NCBI GenBank assembly: GCA_030654075.1
Contig: JAURYB010000073.1
Coordinates: 58,291 to 122,290 of the forward strand
Length of the DNA stretch: 64,000 nucleotides
Direction of reading: 5' to 3'
DNA from: Bacteroidales bacterium
GTDB taxonomy: Bacteria > Bacteroidota > Bacteroidia > Bacteroidales > UBA4417
Positions 26,427-35,924 of the stretch are shown piece after piece. Every line of letters starts with the position of its first letter. The stretch's first letter is position 1. A program made the translations under genes and the position numbers. The notes beneath the pieces were generated by a model, which had not been told where the DNA came from, did not search any database, and was given only the letters and a program-made list of their open reading frames with translations.

Positions 26427-27920
26427 TTACTCCATATTGGTGAACAATAAAAAGGACTGGCCCGGAACGCTGATTTGTTTTGACTTGCCGGTGCTGAAAT
26501 CGATTGTAAGATTAGTTTCTTCGGGAATTGCGAATCCGTTTGAATCTTTTTTTCCGGTAAATGCGGCACCGTTGCCTGAAATGTATTTGTATAAATCCGC
26601 TCCGGATAAGGTTATGCCATTTTCCATTTTCAGATTGATTTCGTAACTGGCAAAATTTGAGTTGACAATAGCAATGGTGTATTTCCCGTTTTTTTCGCCT
26701 GCAATAGCTCTGAGCCCTTTCTTATCAGGCAGTGCAACATCGAAAATCTTAGTTCCTTGTGGAAAATACCTGCACAGTAACGACATGGTGTAAAACCAGG
26801 GACGGATATTTTCATCTGCAGCATTTCCGAATTTTTCAGATCCGAGGCTATTCCAGAAACCCCATCGTTTTAGTTTGGTAGAACCTCCGCCATCAATATT
26901 GTACATTGCATCGTCCAGATCCCAGAGAATAGACCCTGAGTACCCGGCCAGCATATTCTGAATCACGGCATCAGCCATATCAATACCGTAAAAAGCATCA
27001 TAAACAAACATATTACAGTCGCTCGATGCGTATGGATCGCCAGCAATCCGCTGCGCGTTCTGCTGTCCTAGGGTTGAATTTGACGCATATTTAAATCCAA
27101 GTTCGCCCATCAGCATTTCTTTCGCTGGAGGGGCAGCATTTTTATATGCTTTAACCATGTTTTTGTACGAGCCATCACGTACTTCAGTTTCGCTGGGATA
27201 GGTGTGAATATCATACGCCCCGATCTTATCGCCCAGGTCAAAATTGGTGTTTATCACCCAGGACGTAAGATTAGCATCCCAAATAGCTATATCAGGTCCT
27301 ATAATCTTTACTTTAGAGGCAATTCCTTTCGTGACCAGTTTTGCGTGAAACTGTTCTATCAATGATTTCCATAGTGAATAGTTCCCGTTAATGCTCGACC
27401 AATCGCCATTAGGCTCATTCACCATATTAAAATATTTGATACACGTATAATTCTTAGTGTTAAGCAGGTATTCTAAGAATTTTGCAGAATTTTCGAGCCA
27501 GGTTGTATTTATTGATGTGCCACCCTGATGGCCCCATTCGCCAAACATCACCGTTATTCCTTCAGCTTCGCAGAAATCAAGGATTTTAATAAGTACAGCA
27601 TCACTTTTCGAAGGATCATACTTGCCATTAACCAGGTAATTCCATCCCTGATCAATCATTATTCTCACCAATGGCGGGCGCATAAACCGCACTCTCTGAT
27701 ACAGTGTATTCCAGTCGGCATCCGAAAGCGTAGGGCTTCCTGTCCAGGTCTGGAGTGCGTCATATCCTCCCCACTGGGGGCCGTTTCCGACAAACGACTG
27801 ATTCAGAATGCCTGTTTTGATCGTGAGATCATTTTTTGAATCAGATACAGGCGGATCCGGATCCTTTTTACAAGAGACAAAAAAAATGTATGCGAATGCC
27901 AGTAATAAAAAGATTTTCAT
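26427..27920 (-). CDS. Clan GH-A-like glycoside hydrolase lipoprotein (copy 2)
   Basis: This 497-residue lipoprotein (FFVSCKKDPDPP) is paralogous over its whole length to the product of 20556-22088. The putative acid/base Glu is in YFNMVNEPNGDW and the nucleophile Glu in EMLMGELGFKY. Shared marks are FVGNGPQWGGY, MRPPLVRIM, YGIDMADAVIQ, WDLDDAMYN, KLKRWGFWNSLG and RPWFYTMSLLCRYFP. A C-terminal beta-sandwich follows the barrel. Keeping two diverged copies in one PUL suggests they cut different bonds, or act at the surface and in the periplasm in turn. GH family number uncertain. Confidence 0.72.
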   Translation of the reverse strand: MKIFLLLAFAYIFFVSCKKDPDPPVSDSKNDLTIKTGILNQSFVGNGPQWGGYDALQTWTGSPTLSDADWNTLYQRVRFMRPPLVRIMIDQGWNYLVNGKYDPSKSDAVLIKILDFCEAEGITVMFGEWGHQGGTSINTTWLENSAKFLEYLLNTKNYTCIKYFNMVNEPNGDWSSINGNYSLWKSLIEQFHAKLVTKGIASKVKIIGPDIAIWDANLTSWVINTNFDLGDKIGAYDIHTYPSETEVRDGSYKNMVKAYKNAAPPAKEMLMGELGFKYASNSTLGQQNAQRIAGDPYASSDCNMFVYDAFYGIDMADAVIQNMLAGYSGSILWDLDDAMYNIDGGGSTKLKRWGFWNSLGSEKFGNAADENIRPWFYTMSLLCRYFPQGTKIFDVALPDKKGLRAIAGEKNGKYTIAIVNSNFASYEINLKMENGITLSGADLYKYISGNGAAFTGKKDSNGFAIPEETNLTIDFSTGKSKQISVPGQSFLLFTNME

Positions 27921-28288
27921 GTGTCAGTATTTTTTTTACTATCGCCGGAGTAACTTTTGCAGTATGATTTCCCCAATGATTGATAGTTTATTGTTGCCGG
28001 GTTGATTCGATAAAAAACATCTTACGGTTGCCGGCTCTTTTTTGTATTTATGGCTTCAGTTTGAACGCTTTATAATCTGCAAAGTTTTTTCGGAATCAGA
28101 GTTATTCAATATGCTTCTTCAGTCTTTTATTTTTTGTACAAATGGAGGTTGGCCCTGTTGAACCAAACCTCCTTTGCAAACCCAACAATTCAACCATTAC
28201 CCAAATATTGATTTATTGCTTTATCAGATAATGTGCTATTATTCAGCTTTTCTATCTGTACAATATTCATTTTAAAGCTACAATCAAC
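27921..28288 (-). other. 368-bp gap with a GC-rich hairpin inside the PUL
   Basis: No open frame of note. On the minus strand GGAGGTTTGG pairs with CCAACCTCC (28144-28172, one bulged base, loop of about 10), without a T-run. It separates the susCD-lipoprotein block from the enzyme genes and may set different expression levels, as intercistronic hairpins do in other PULs. No TAnnTTTG promoter was noticed. Confidence 0.4.
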
Positions 28289-29167
28289 TTATTGCTTATT
28301 CAAAATGTACCAGATTTTATACGCCATCTTCAACTGGTTTTCTGTGCCATAATAGTCATTCCAATCTATGGTCCATATTTGCTGCGCGTTGAGTCCGTAC
28401 GTCATTGTTGTAGCAGTAGCTGCTGTAGAGCCAATTGACGTTAGTTTTTTAACACTGCCTTCAATTTCGATAGATACGGAATTATCCGGATTGATGTAAT
28501 ATTTCCCCTTTCCATTAGGTAATTGACCGAATTTATCACTCCAATCCGTTCCTGCAGGAGAAGTGTATGACCCATATGCGCCATCCACACCCTGAGTTCT
28601 TTCGTAGCTACCGTAGAAAATTCCGGATTCATCGGCTCCTTCAATCGCGCTAAAAGTTATTATGTCGTCAAGACCCGCAGTAACAGAAGGCATTTTCGAG
28701 GCAACACTAGCTTCACCCTGAAGGCCCCAGCCATTCCAATCGTCCCATTTGAATGTAAAACTCTGAATGTCCCAGGTTCCTCTATACGGATTAACATACT
28801 GGCCTGCTTTGATTGTCCAGGTGAGAGGCTCTCCGTTTACAGGAGTGATGATGATTGTAGTGGTTTTTTCCGGATTGTTAAAATCGAGTTTCTGACCTAC
28901 TGCGACCGATGCACTTGCCCCATAGGAAACTTCGAGTGAAGTTATTTCTATGGCACTGAAATCCTCCGCGAAGTCAAGGAAAGTTATGGTGGCATTTGTG
29001 TCTGTTCTTACTATGGTTGTTTTCCCTATCTGATCGGAAAACGAAATAGAAATGATATTCTTTTCTTTATTCCATGAACCATCGTTAATTTCTTTTAATG
29101 GATCTTTCTGGCAGCTAAAGAAGACTGTGGCAACCATTAATACCAGAATATATTTTAGTGTTTTCAT
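28289..29167 (-). CDS. SusE-position surface lipoprotein
   Basis: This 292-residue lipoprotein (VFFSCQKDPL) begins with an Ig-like region of the DUF5018 kind (residues about 30-125, ending ITPVNGEPLTWTIKAG). A beta-rich C-terminal domain contains many Trp and Gly residues (FKWDDWNGWGLQGEA, WTIDWNDYYGTENQLKMAYKIW). It directly follows susD (27 bp), the place of SusE/SusF-type surface glycan-binding proteins, so glycan capture at the outer membrane is the likely role. The sequence is not close to SusE itself. Confidence 0.65.
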   Translation of the reverse strand: MKTLKYILVLMVATVFFSCQKDPLKEINDGSWNKEKNIISISFSDQIGKTTIVRTDTNATITFLDFAEDFSAIEITSLEVSYGASASVAVGQKLDFNNPEKTTTIIITPVNGEPLTWTIKAGQYVNPYRGTWDIQSFTFKWDDWNGWGLQGEASVASKMPSVTAGLDDIITFSAIEGADESGIFYGSYERTQGVDGAYGSYTSPAGTDWSDKFGQLPNGKGKYYINPDNSVSIEIEGSVKKLTSIGSTAATATTMTYGLNAQQIWTIDWNDYYGTENQLKMAYKIWYILNKQ

Positions 29168-29194
29168 ACGCCTGATTTCTTCTGTTTAAATAAA

Positions 29195-30697
29195 TTACTT
29201 TGCTGTTAAATTCGGATTTAAGTCAATTTCCATCTGAGGGATAGGATAAAATGCAGCCTGTGCCTCTGTGATTCCGGAAGCAGCAGCTCTTGGATCGGTT
29301 GATGTAACTATTCCCTTTCTTCTTAAATCATATAACCTATGACCTTCAAATGCAAGTTCCCAGGCCCTTTCCTGCACTACCGCTTTTCGGAAGTCGGCTG
29401 TATTCAATCCGGGAACCATTGCCTGAAGATTAGACCTGCTTCGGATCTGGTTAACCCAGTTGTAGCCATCTGCAGTGGGGCCGCTAGCTTCCGCATAAAT
29501 TAGTGCTACATCCGAAAACCGGATTAGGTAAGGTTTGGCACTTGATTTATCTCCTACAAAGTCAGGATCCACATATTTCCGGGTAAAAGCATACGAAAAA
29601 TTTGTGCCAAGGGCGCCGGTTTGTACTCCGGATGCGTTATATATTTTTGTTACCAGGAGTTCTGTTTTGCGTTTATCGTTTGCGGCAAAAGAGTTAAAAA
29701 ATGCAGCTGTTGTCTGATAAACTTCCCACCCATTGGTAGTATATGTAAGTGTGCCATCAGGATTCTTGATGTAATAAGGAACTCCGTCAACCCAGGGGTG
29801 AAACATCATTGCTATTTTTGAAAAATTTCCTTCGTTGAGCCCGGTCCTGTCCATCGACATGATAAAAATATGCTCAGGTCCGTTTGGAGCATTAACATCA
29901 TAAATATGAGTTAATTGCGGATCTATCGAGTACTCAGCCTGATCGTGAAGTACTTTGCCTGAAAAATAGGCTGCACTGTCGTACATCATTTGTACATCCT
30001 TTGCCATATCGGTATATTTCGGCACACCGCTTTCTTTCGAAGAAGCTATTGTCAAATACGTTTTGGCCAGGAGCGCCTGGGCAGCTACTTTGTCGGCGCG
30101 GCCTACATTGCGGTACACTTCCAGAAAAGATTCAGCAGTTCTTAAATCAGAAAGGATGAAATCATACAACTCATCGAGATTATTCGCCATTACGGGAGAG
30201 GCATCTGAGATACTTGTTACCATCTTGCGCTGAAGAGGAACCAATCCAAATACTTTTACCAGGTTAAAGTAATTGAAAGCCCTCAGAAAATAAGCTTCAC
30301 CAAGAAGTTTGTTTTTTGCCACAGGGCTAAACGAACTGTTGGCGACATTTTCGATTACGGCATTTGCCCGGTTGATGGCAATGTAACAGTATTTAAAATA
30401 ATAGGTAAGAGATTCATTCGTGGCATCCGCAGTCCAGTTGTTCAGTTGCTGCGCTCCATATCCTTCATCAGCTTTAACATCGCAGGTTTCGGATGCAAGT
30501 TCGCCAATGTAGAAAATGCCTCTCGAATATTCGAGAAAGGTAAGCGCGTTGTATGCGTATAGTAACGAAGCCTCGGCATCAGCAGGTGTTTTATAAAAGT
30601 TATCTTCGGAGTAAAACCCGTAAGGTTCTTCATTCAGATCGCACGAACTGACCAGCAGTCCGATAATCAGTAAGAGAGATAGTATTTTCGTTTTCAT
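29195..30697 (-). CDS. RagB/SusD-family nutrient-uptake lipoprotein
   Basis: This 500-residue lipoprotein (LLVSSCDLNEEPYGFYSEDNF) has the SusD layout: TPR-like helices (YIAINRANAVIENVAN, LGEAYFLRAFNYFNLVKVFG) followed by the RagB/SusD C-terminal part (VNQIRSRSNLQ, WELAFEGHRLYDLRRKGIV, FYPIPQMEIDLNPNL). It forms the lid of the SusC barrel and binds oligosaccharides at the cell surface. It sits 13 bp after susC, as a translational unit, and defines the PUL together with it. Confidence 0.95.
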   Translation of the reverse strand: MKTKILSLLLIIGLLVSSCDLNEEPYGFYSEDNFYKTPADAEASLLYAYNALTFLEYSRGIFYIGELASETCDVKADEGYGAQQLNNWTADATNESLTYYFKYCYIAINRANAVIENVANSSFSPVAKNKLLGEAYFLRAFNYFNLVKVFGLVPLQRKMVTSISDASPVMANNLDELYDFILSDLRTAESFLEVYRNVGRADKVAAQALLAKTYLTIASSKESGVPKYTDMAKDVQMMYDSAAYFSGKVLHDQAEYSIDPQLTHIYDVNAPNGPEHIFIMSMDRTGLNEGNFSKIAMMFHPWVDGVPYYIKNPDGTLTYTTNGWEVYQTTAAFFNSFAANDKRKTELLVTKIYNASGVQTGALGTNFSYAFTRKYVDPDFVGDKSSAKPYLIRFSDVALIYAEASGPTADGYNWVNQIRSRSNLQAMVPGLNTADFRKAVVQERAWELAFEGHRLYDLRRKGIVTSTDPRAAASGITEAQAAFYPIPQMEIDLNPNLTAK

Positions 30698-30710
30698 AAG
30701 TTTCGTTTTT

Positions 30711-33700
30711 TTAAAAGGTTAGATCCAAACCAAATGTCCATTTGCTCAATCGCGGATAGCCGCCCCAGTAAATACCATCTGTTCCCACTTCAGGATCGTA
30801 CCCTTTGAACTTTGTAAACGTATAAACATCGGATGCATTGAGGTAAATGCGCAAGTTGTTTATCCATTTTACCTGCTTTGTTTTGAAATTATATCCCAGG
30901 TTAATATTTTGTATTCTAAGGAAGGAACCATCTTTTATAAACCAGTCGGATAAATAATAGGAACGGTCATTTCGCAGGCTTGGATACTCGTTGGTTGGAT
31001 TATCCCGGGTCCATCGCAGAGGCGAAGTGTTTGGTTGCCCCCACATGTTCTGATACACAATGTCATTGCCTGAAACTCCGTTTAAAAACACTTCGAGGTC
31101 GAAATTCTTATAATGTGCATTTAAATCTAAACTTACCATGAAATCAGGATTTGGATCACCGATAATGGTGCGGTCCTTGTCCGTGATCTGGCCGTCGTCA
31201 TTAATATCCACATATTTGAATTCACCAGGCTGTGCAAGAGCCCCGGTTAGCCCGGCTGCAAGTCCTTCAGCTTCAGTTTGAATGATACCATCTACTTTGT
31301 AGCCATAGTAAACGTTAACAGCTTGTCCGATTGCCAGAATATTAGGCGTTTGACGGAATTGCGACAGGGAGGTGCCGTTGAACTCATATTTCATTCCTGT
31401 GTTAAAGTCGGTATTCAATCCTGAAGTAACAGCATCTCCAAGGCTTACAACTTCATTCCTGTTTCGGGCATAAATCAGGGAAGCAGAGAATTTAAAATCC
31501 TTGCCATCGATAATGTCGCCATCAAGCGAGATTTCGAACCCTTTGTTTGCAATTTCACCATCGTTGACCCACATCCGGTTGTATCCAGACGAAAGTGGCA
31601 GAATCCGTTCTCTCAGCAGATCAGAGGTTTTTTTCTGATATATATCGAAAACAAGCCTCAACCTGTTATTGTAGAAAGACATATCAGTTCCAAAATCCAT
31701 TTGTGCTGTAGTTTCCCATTTCAGATCTACGTTTGGAATTCCGCCCCACATTTTAAAACGGCCGTCGTCACCTTCAGTACCAACCACATATCCAGGACCA
31801 ATGGCTGTATTCCATTGTCCATTGTCGTAATATTGTTCAACTCCGTATCTGCTCAGCGTCTGGTATGGCGAGATGCCCTGGTTTCCGGATATCCCGTAGC
31901 TGGCCCTGATTTTGAGTTCGTCAAAAATGTTGAGGTTTTTAATGAAAGATTCGTTGTGCGCTTTCCAGGCAATAGCACCTGAAGGGAATTTTGCCCATTT
32001 GTTATTTGCCCCGAATTTCGACGAACCGTCGGCACGTAAGGTAGCCGTAAAAAGATATTTATCATTCAGCGCGTAATTAATACGTCCAAGGAATGAAAGA
32101 AGTTTTGTCTCGGAATATCCGTTGGCAAGCCTGTTTTTCTCGGGATCGCCCGAACCCATGTTCTCGTTGCCGGTCGATTCGTTTACAAAGTCATACGCAT
32201 AAAGGTCCGAACTTCTGTTCATCGAAAACTCGTAGGTTTGGCCAACCATAGCTGTGAACTTGTGGATATCACCAAATTTCTTGTTGTAAGTCATATATGT
32301 TTCCGAAACCAGGTTTTGACCCATCCAGTTGCTTAACTGTGCTGCTCCGTTATTGAAATCGCCGGTTTCGGTATATTTGGTTGGTGAATACAGGTCGGTG
32401 ATTGAATTTCCGTATTTATAATTAACCTGCGATTTTATATTCAACGCTTTTGAAAGCCGAAGGTCGAAAAGCCATGAAGAAATAAAGTCGACGCTGTTAT
32501 TTTTGTTGGTCACATTTTCGGTTATGGCAATAGGGTGCGAATAATCAGTGGAACTGGCCAGAAAATAGCTTCCATCATCATTGTATACCGGCCAGAGCGG
32601 ATTACGGTAGTAGGAGAGTCCGCCGTTATAATTTCTGTACCCCTTCGAAAAGATGTTTGAAGTCCGGATGGTAAAATTGTCGTATACTTTATGCGTAATA
32701 CCAAGGTTTACAATGCCTTTATTATAATCGTCTTCGATGTAAACACCGTTTTCGTCATAATAGTTGAATCCCAGGTTGTAAGAGGTTTTAGCATTGGCAC
32801 TGTTAATGGATATTGTAGTGTTAGTGGTTACCGGGGTATCCCTGAAAACAACTTTGTCCCATTGTGTATTGGTTGCCCAGGTTCCGTTTGAGATTTCCTC
32901 AACAGAAGGATAGTACACGCCGGTTGTGTTTGTTTCGCCTATATAAATAGGAGGTAGATTGGCGTTAACCCGTTCTTCGTTGCTTAACTGTGCCATAAGT
33001 ACAGGATCGCGCCACAGGTTCAGTTTGGAGTTAAACCTTGAAACAGCAGTTTGCTGCTTGATATTAATTGTTGTTGTGCCTTCAATAGCTTTGTAGGTGG
33101 TTATTAAAATAACGCCGTTTGCTCCCCTCGATCCGTAAATGGCTGAAGCAGAGGCATCTTTTAAAATTTCAACGGAAGCTATATCAGCAGGATTTATTTG
33201 TTTCAGGTTTCCTGCATCGCCCAGAGGAAATCCGTCAACAACCAGAAGAGGAGAGTTAGATCCCCGTAATGAGCTTCCACCACGGATTTTAACTACAGCA
33301 TCGGCTCCCGGGTCCTGCGACGAATTTATAACCTGCAATCCGGCCGCCCGCCCCTGCAACAAACCATCAATTGAGTTTGAAGGAATACTCTGCAAAGTCT
33401 TCACTTTCACCGTGCCTACCGATCCGGTGATATCGCTTTTACGGACAGAGCCATAACCGATTACGACAACGCCATCAATATTCCGGACATCTTCGGCAAG
33501 GGCAACATTAACCGTTGAACTTTCTACAGTAATTTCCTGAGTAATATAACCCATGTACGAAACCTGGAGCACTTCGCCTTTTTTTGCCTTAAGCGAAAAC
33601 TCTCCGTTTAACAAAGTGGTGGTACCTGTGGTTGTACCTTTAATAACAACGGTCGCTCCGGGTAAGGATTGTCCGTCAGTAGTTTTTACAAGACCTTTCA

Positions 33701-33824
33701 CATCAATGCTTTGTGCTGACACAGCAAAAATGGAAAAGAACCAGATGAGTAAGCCCAGGAAATATTTTAAGCCGCTACTCTTTGGTGGCTCGGTTTGATT
33801 AGAGATTTTTTGAAGTTTTCTCAT
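30711..33824 (-). CDS. SusC/RagA-family TonB-linked outer-membrane receptor
   Basis: The 1037-residue product has a long signal region (cleavage after SIFAVSAQ). A CarboxypepD_reg-like domain follows (VKGLVKTTDGQSLPGATVVIKG), then the plug (SDITGSVGTVKVKTLQSIPSNSIDGLLQGR, NPADIASVEILKDASASAIYGSRGANGVILITT) and a 22-strand barrel ending in WTFGLDLTF. It imports the oligosaccharide with energy from TonB. It is the first gene of the minus-strand PUL, divergent from the AraC regulator across a 256-bp control region. Confidence 0.95.
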   Translation of the reverse strand: MRKLQKISNQTEPPKSSGLKYFLGLLIWFFSIFAVSAQSIDVKGLVKTTDGQSLPGATVVIKGTTTGTTTLLNGEFSLKAKKGEVLQVSYMGYITQEITVESSTVNVALAEDVRNIDGVVVIGYGSVRKSDITGSVGTVKVKTLQSIPSNSIDGLLQGRAAGLQVINSSQDPGADAVVKIRGGSSLRGSNSPLLVVDGFPLGDAGNLKQINPADIASVEILKDASASAIYGSRGANGVILITTYKAIEGTTTINIKQQTAVSRFNSKLNLWRDPVLMAQLSNEERVNANLPPIYIGETNTTGVYYPSVEEISNGTWATNTQWDKVVFRDTPVTTNTTISINSANAKTSYNLGFNYYDENGVYIEDDYNKGIVNLGITHKVYDNFTIRTSNIFSKGYRNYNGGLSYYRNPLWPVYNDDGSYFLASSTDYSHPIAITENVTNKNNSVDFISSWLFDLRLSKALNIKSQVNYKYGNSITDLYSPTKYTETGDFNNGAAQLSNWMGQNLVSETYMTYNKKFGDIHKFTAMVGQTYEFSMNRSSDLYAYDFVNESTGNENMGSGDPEKNRLANGYSETKLLSFLGRINYALNDKYLFTATLRADGSSKFGANNKWAKFPSGAIAWKAHNESFIKNLNIFDELKIRASYGISGNQGISPYQTLSRYGVEQYYDNGQWNTAIGPGYVVGTEGDDGRFKMWGGIPNVDLKWETTAQMDFGTDMSFYNNRLRLVFDIYQKKTSDLLRERILPLSSGYNRMWVNDGEIANKGFEISLDGDIIDGKDFKFSASLIYARNRNEVVSLGDAVTSGLNTDFNTGMKYEFNGTSLSQFRQTPNILAIGQAVNVYYGYKVDGIIQTEAEGLAAGLTGALAQPGEFKYVDINDDGQITDKDRTIIGDPNPDFMVSLDLNAHYKNFDLEVFLNGVSGNDIVYQNMWGQPNTSPLRWTRDNPTNEYPSLRNDRSYYLSDWFIKDGSFLRIQNINLGYNFKTKQVKWINNLRIYLNASDVYTFTKFKGYDPEVGTDGIYWGGYPRLSKWTFGLDLTF

Positions 33825-33963
33825 AATATTACATATAGATAATGATTTCGTAACAGTATTTTAACATTGCAAAGATGAGTCAAAACTTAACGGTATTGTA
33901 ATACATTTTGGTTAAGTTATCATACTTTTATGAAGCTTATTTGAGGTAAAAATGACTATATAA

Positions 33964-34019
33964 CAGATATACAGTGGTATACGATAATTGGAATTTGTTG
34001 CGCACATATTGTATATCTG
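33964..34019. promoter_or_regulatory. 9-bp inverted repeat in the susC-araC control region
   Basis: CAGATATAC (33964-33972) and GTATATCTG (34011-34019) are perfect inverted copies 38 bp apart in the divergent intergenic region, closer to the regulator start. GTATAC also lies in between. The element is a candidate operator for the AraC protein or a control site for both promoters. No sigma-type box could be assigned with confidence. Confidence 0.4.
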
Positions 34020-34080
34020 GCATATTTTTGTCAATACATGAAAATTTAATCGGATATTTGCGTACTAAAAAATTTTCAAG

Positions 34081-34950
34081 ATGGAAAATGTTGTGAGAGA
34101 AATCACTCCGCTGAATCAGGATGACTTATTTATTCTTTTAAATAACAAGATGGCCAAATTTGATTACCCTGTCCATTTTCATTCGGATTATGAACTTAAT
34201 ATGGTCTGTAATACTAAAGGTAAAAGGTTCGTGGGTGATTCTGTTGAAAGCTTTAATGAGTTTGACCTGGTACTGTTGGGTTCAAACTTACCGCATAAAT
34301 GGAAAGCGCCGACCACACAGGACACCCATGTTATAACCATTCAATTTGATGACAGGATTGTTGATTCCTTTTTATTAGGCAAACGATTATTCACACCTAT
34401 CAGGGATATGCTTATCCGGTCGTCGCGCGGACTTGATTTTTCGATGACAACAAAACAAAAAGTAAAGGAAAAGCTATTATTACTCAGCCAGTCGCATGGT
34501 TTTATGACAGCACTCGATTTCTATTCAATCCTTTACGAACTGGCTACTTCGCAGGATCAGCGCTACCTGGCAAGTTCCACATTTGATACTTCCACATTTA
34601 TCAGGGAATCAAAAAGCAGGCGGATTGATACGATTTGCAAATACATCGAAACAAATTATTCTAAAGATATCAGTCTTACTGATGTTTCAGAGATTGTAGC
34701 CATGTCCGAATCGTCTTTCAGCCATTTCTTTAAAAAAAGAACAGGCAGAAGTTTTATTTCTTACCTGAATGATGTCAGGATTGGCCATTCAACCAAACTG
34801 CTGTTCGAAACCACAAACAGCATTGCCGAGATTTCGTTTATGTGCGGTTTTTCCAATATTTCGAATTTCAATCGTATTTTCAAAAAAATTAAAGGGCAAA
34901 CCCCCAGCGAATATCGCACATCTATCCAGCAGATTCTCACCAAGTTTTAA
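34081..34950 (+). CDS. AraC-family transcriptional regulator of the PUL
   Basis: This 289-residue protein has an N-terminal cupin sensor domain at about 20-110 (FHSDYELNMVCNTKGKRFVGD, LPHKWKAP). Two helix-turn-helix motifs follow at about 185-285 (ISLTDVSEIVAMSESSFSHFFKKR; NSIAEISFMCGFSNISNFNRIFKK), ending GQTPSEYR. It is transcribed away from susC and probably activates the PUL when it binds a sugar in the cupin domain. Cupin-AraC proteins of this kind are an alternative to HTCS and ECF regulators in Bacteroidota PULs. Confidence 0.9.
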   Translation: MENVVREITPLNQDDLFILLNNKMAKFDYPVHFHSDYELNMVCNTKGKRFVGDSVESFNEFDLVLLGSNLPHKWKAPTTQDTHVITIQFDDRIVDSFLLGKRLFTPIRDMLIRSSRGLDFSMTTKQKVKEKLLLLSQSHGFMTALDFYSILYELATSQDQRYLASSTFDTSTFIRESKSRRIDTICKYIETNYSKDISLTDVSEIVAMSESSFSHFFKKRTGRSFISYLNDVRIGHSTKLLFETTNSIAEISFMCGFSNISNFNRIFKKIKGQTPSEYRTSIQQILTKF

Positions 34951-34975
34951 AATACTATTTATGGTGGAATCTCCC

Positions 34976-35012
34976 ATTCTCTCCCTTCTCTCCGTCTCTC
35001 CCTTCCCCTAAT
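34976..35012 (-). repeat. Pyrimidine-rich CTCTCCC-type run
   Basis: TCTCCC and CTCTCC(C/G) units repeat at 7-9-bp steps between the araC stop and the comF stop. On the minus strand it resembles the G/A-rich runs at 6939 and 63150. No further role is visible. Confidence 0.45.
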
Positions 35013-35706
35013 CCCTCGCATATCCAATACATGCCACACTAACCCTTACCCCTTCAACAGCCAACAAAATATGAGCTGCTGACTCAAGTGTTGCCCCGGT
35101 GGTGATAACATCATCAACCAATAGAATATGGCAGTTGGCGATTTTTTCGGGTGTGGTAACTTTAAAAATTTCCTTTACATTTTCCCAGCGGGCAAAGCGC
35201 GATTTACGCGTTTGTGTAGAGGTATCCACGGTACGAATAAATGAATAGGCATCCATTTCGATATTCATTGCCCTGGCCAGTCCAATGGCGAATTGTTCAC
35301 TCTGGTTATAACCTCTTTTCCGTTGTTTTTCAGGATGTAGGGGAACCGGGATCACCTTGGTAACATCTTTGAAAGCATCGGCTTTTGCCAGGTCTGTGCC
35401 TAGTATCTTGCCCAGGTGAATACCAACATCTATCCGCCCTTTGTATTTCAGCTGGTGAATCAGGTGCTGCACCTTGCTCTTTTTATTAAAGGTGTAAAGT
35501 GCCGCTGTATTTGTCAATTGAGCCCTTCCCCAAAAAACTTTATCCAGCGGGCTATCTTCCGTTAAGTGATAATTCGTCTTAGGCAAATGATACAAGCAAT
35601 AAGTACAGATAATTTCTTCGTGTTTAAACAACGAATTGCCACAGGCGGCACAAACTCTTGGATATAATAAGGATATAAAATCCTCGATAAAACCTGGAAT
35701 TTTCAT
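35008..35706 (-). CDS. ComF-family phosphoribosyltransferase-like protein
   Basis: This 232-residue protein has an N-terminal zinc-ribbon-like segment (CAACGNSLFKHEEIICTYC, four Cys) and a type I phosphoribosyltransferase domain. The PRPP-binding motif is ILLVDDVITTGATL, and family marks are HQLKYKGR, IPVPLHPEKQRKRGYNQSE and TQTRKSRFARWENV. ComF proteins are needed for DNA uptake in competent bacteria; in Bacteroidota the role is inferred only. The gene is a single unit, convergent with araC. Confidence 0.92.
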   Translation of the reverse strand: MKIPGFIEDFISLLYPRVCAACGNSLFKHEEIICTYCLYHLPKTNYHLTEDSPLDKVFWGRAQLTNTAALYTFNKKSKVQHLIHQLKYKGRIDVGIHLGKILGTDLAKADAFKDVTKVIPVPLHPEKQRKRGYNQSEQFAIGLARAMNIEMDAYSFIRTVDTSTQTRKSRFARWENVKEIFKVTTPEKIANCHILLVDDVITTGATLESAAHILLAVEGVRVSVACIGYARD

Positions 35707-35840
35707 AATAGAGGGATGAAGATCAAAGATATAGAAAATTAGAATAATATGATATATGTGGACAAATCACAATTTAAGTATGGATAAGCTATTTCAAAGT
35801 ATAATTTTTAGAATCTACTTTACCAGCATATTAAAATTTA

Positions 35841-35848
35841 TATATTTG
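35841..35848 (+). promoter_or_regulatory. -7 box (TATATTTG) of the OmpA-family operon
   Basis: TATATTTG fits TAnnTTTG exactly and lies 77 bases before the ATG at 35925. A TTTA at 35819-35822 is a weak candidate for the -33 box. It is the only such box in the 218-bp divergent region. Confidence 0.5.
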
Positions 35849-35924
35849 CATAAGGGAAACGATCAGTACAAAGTTTTCCATTTAGATTTTACTTCAAGAC
35901 AACCAATTAATCCCGTATGTTTAT

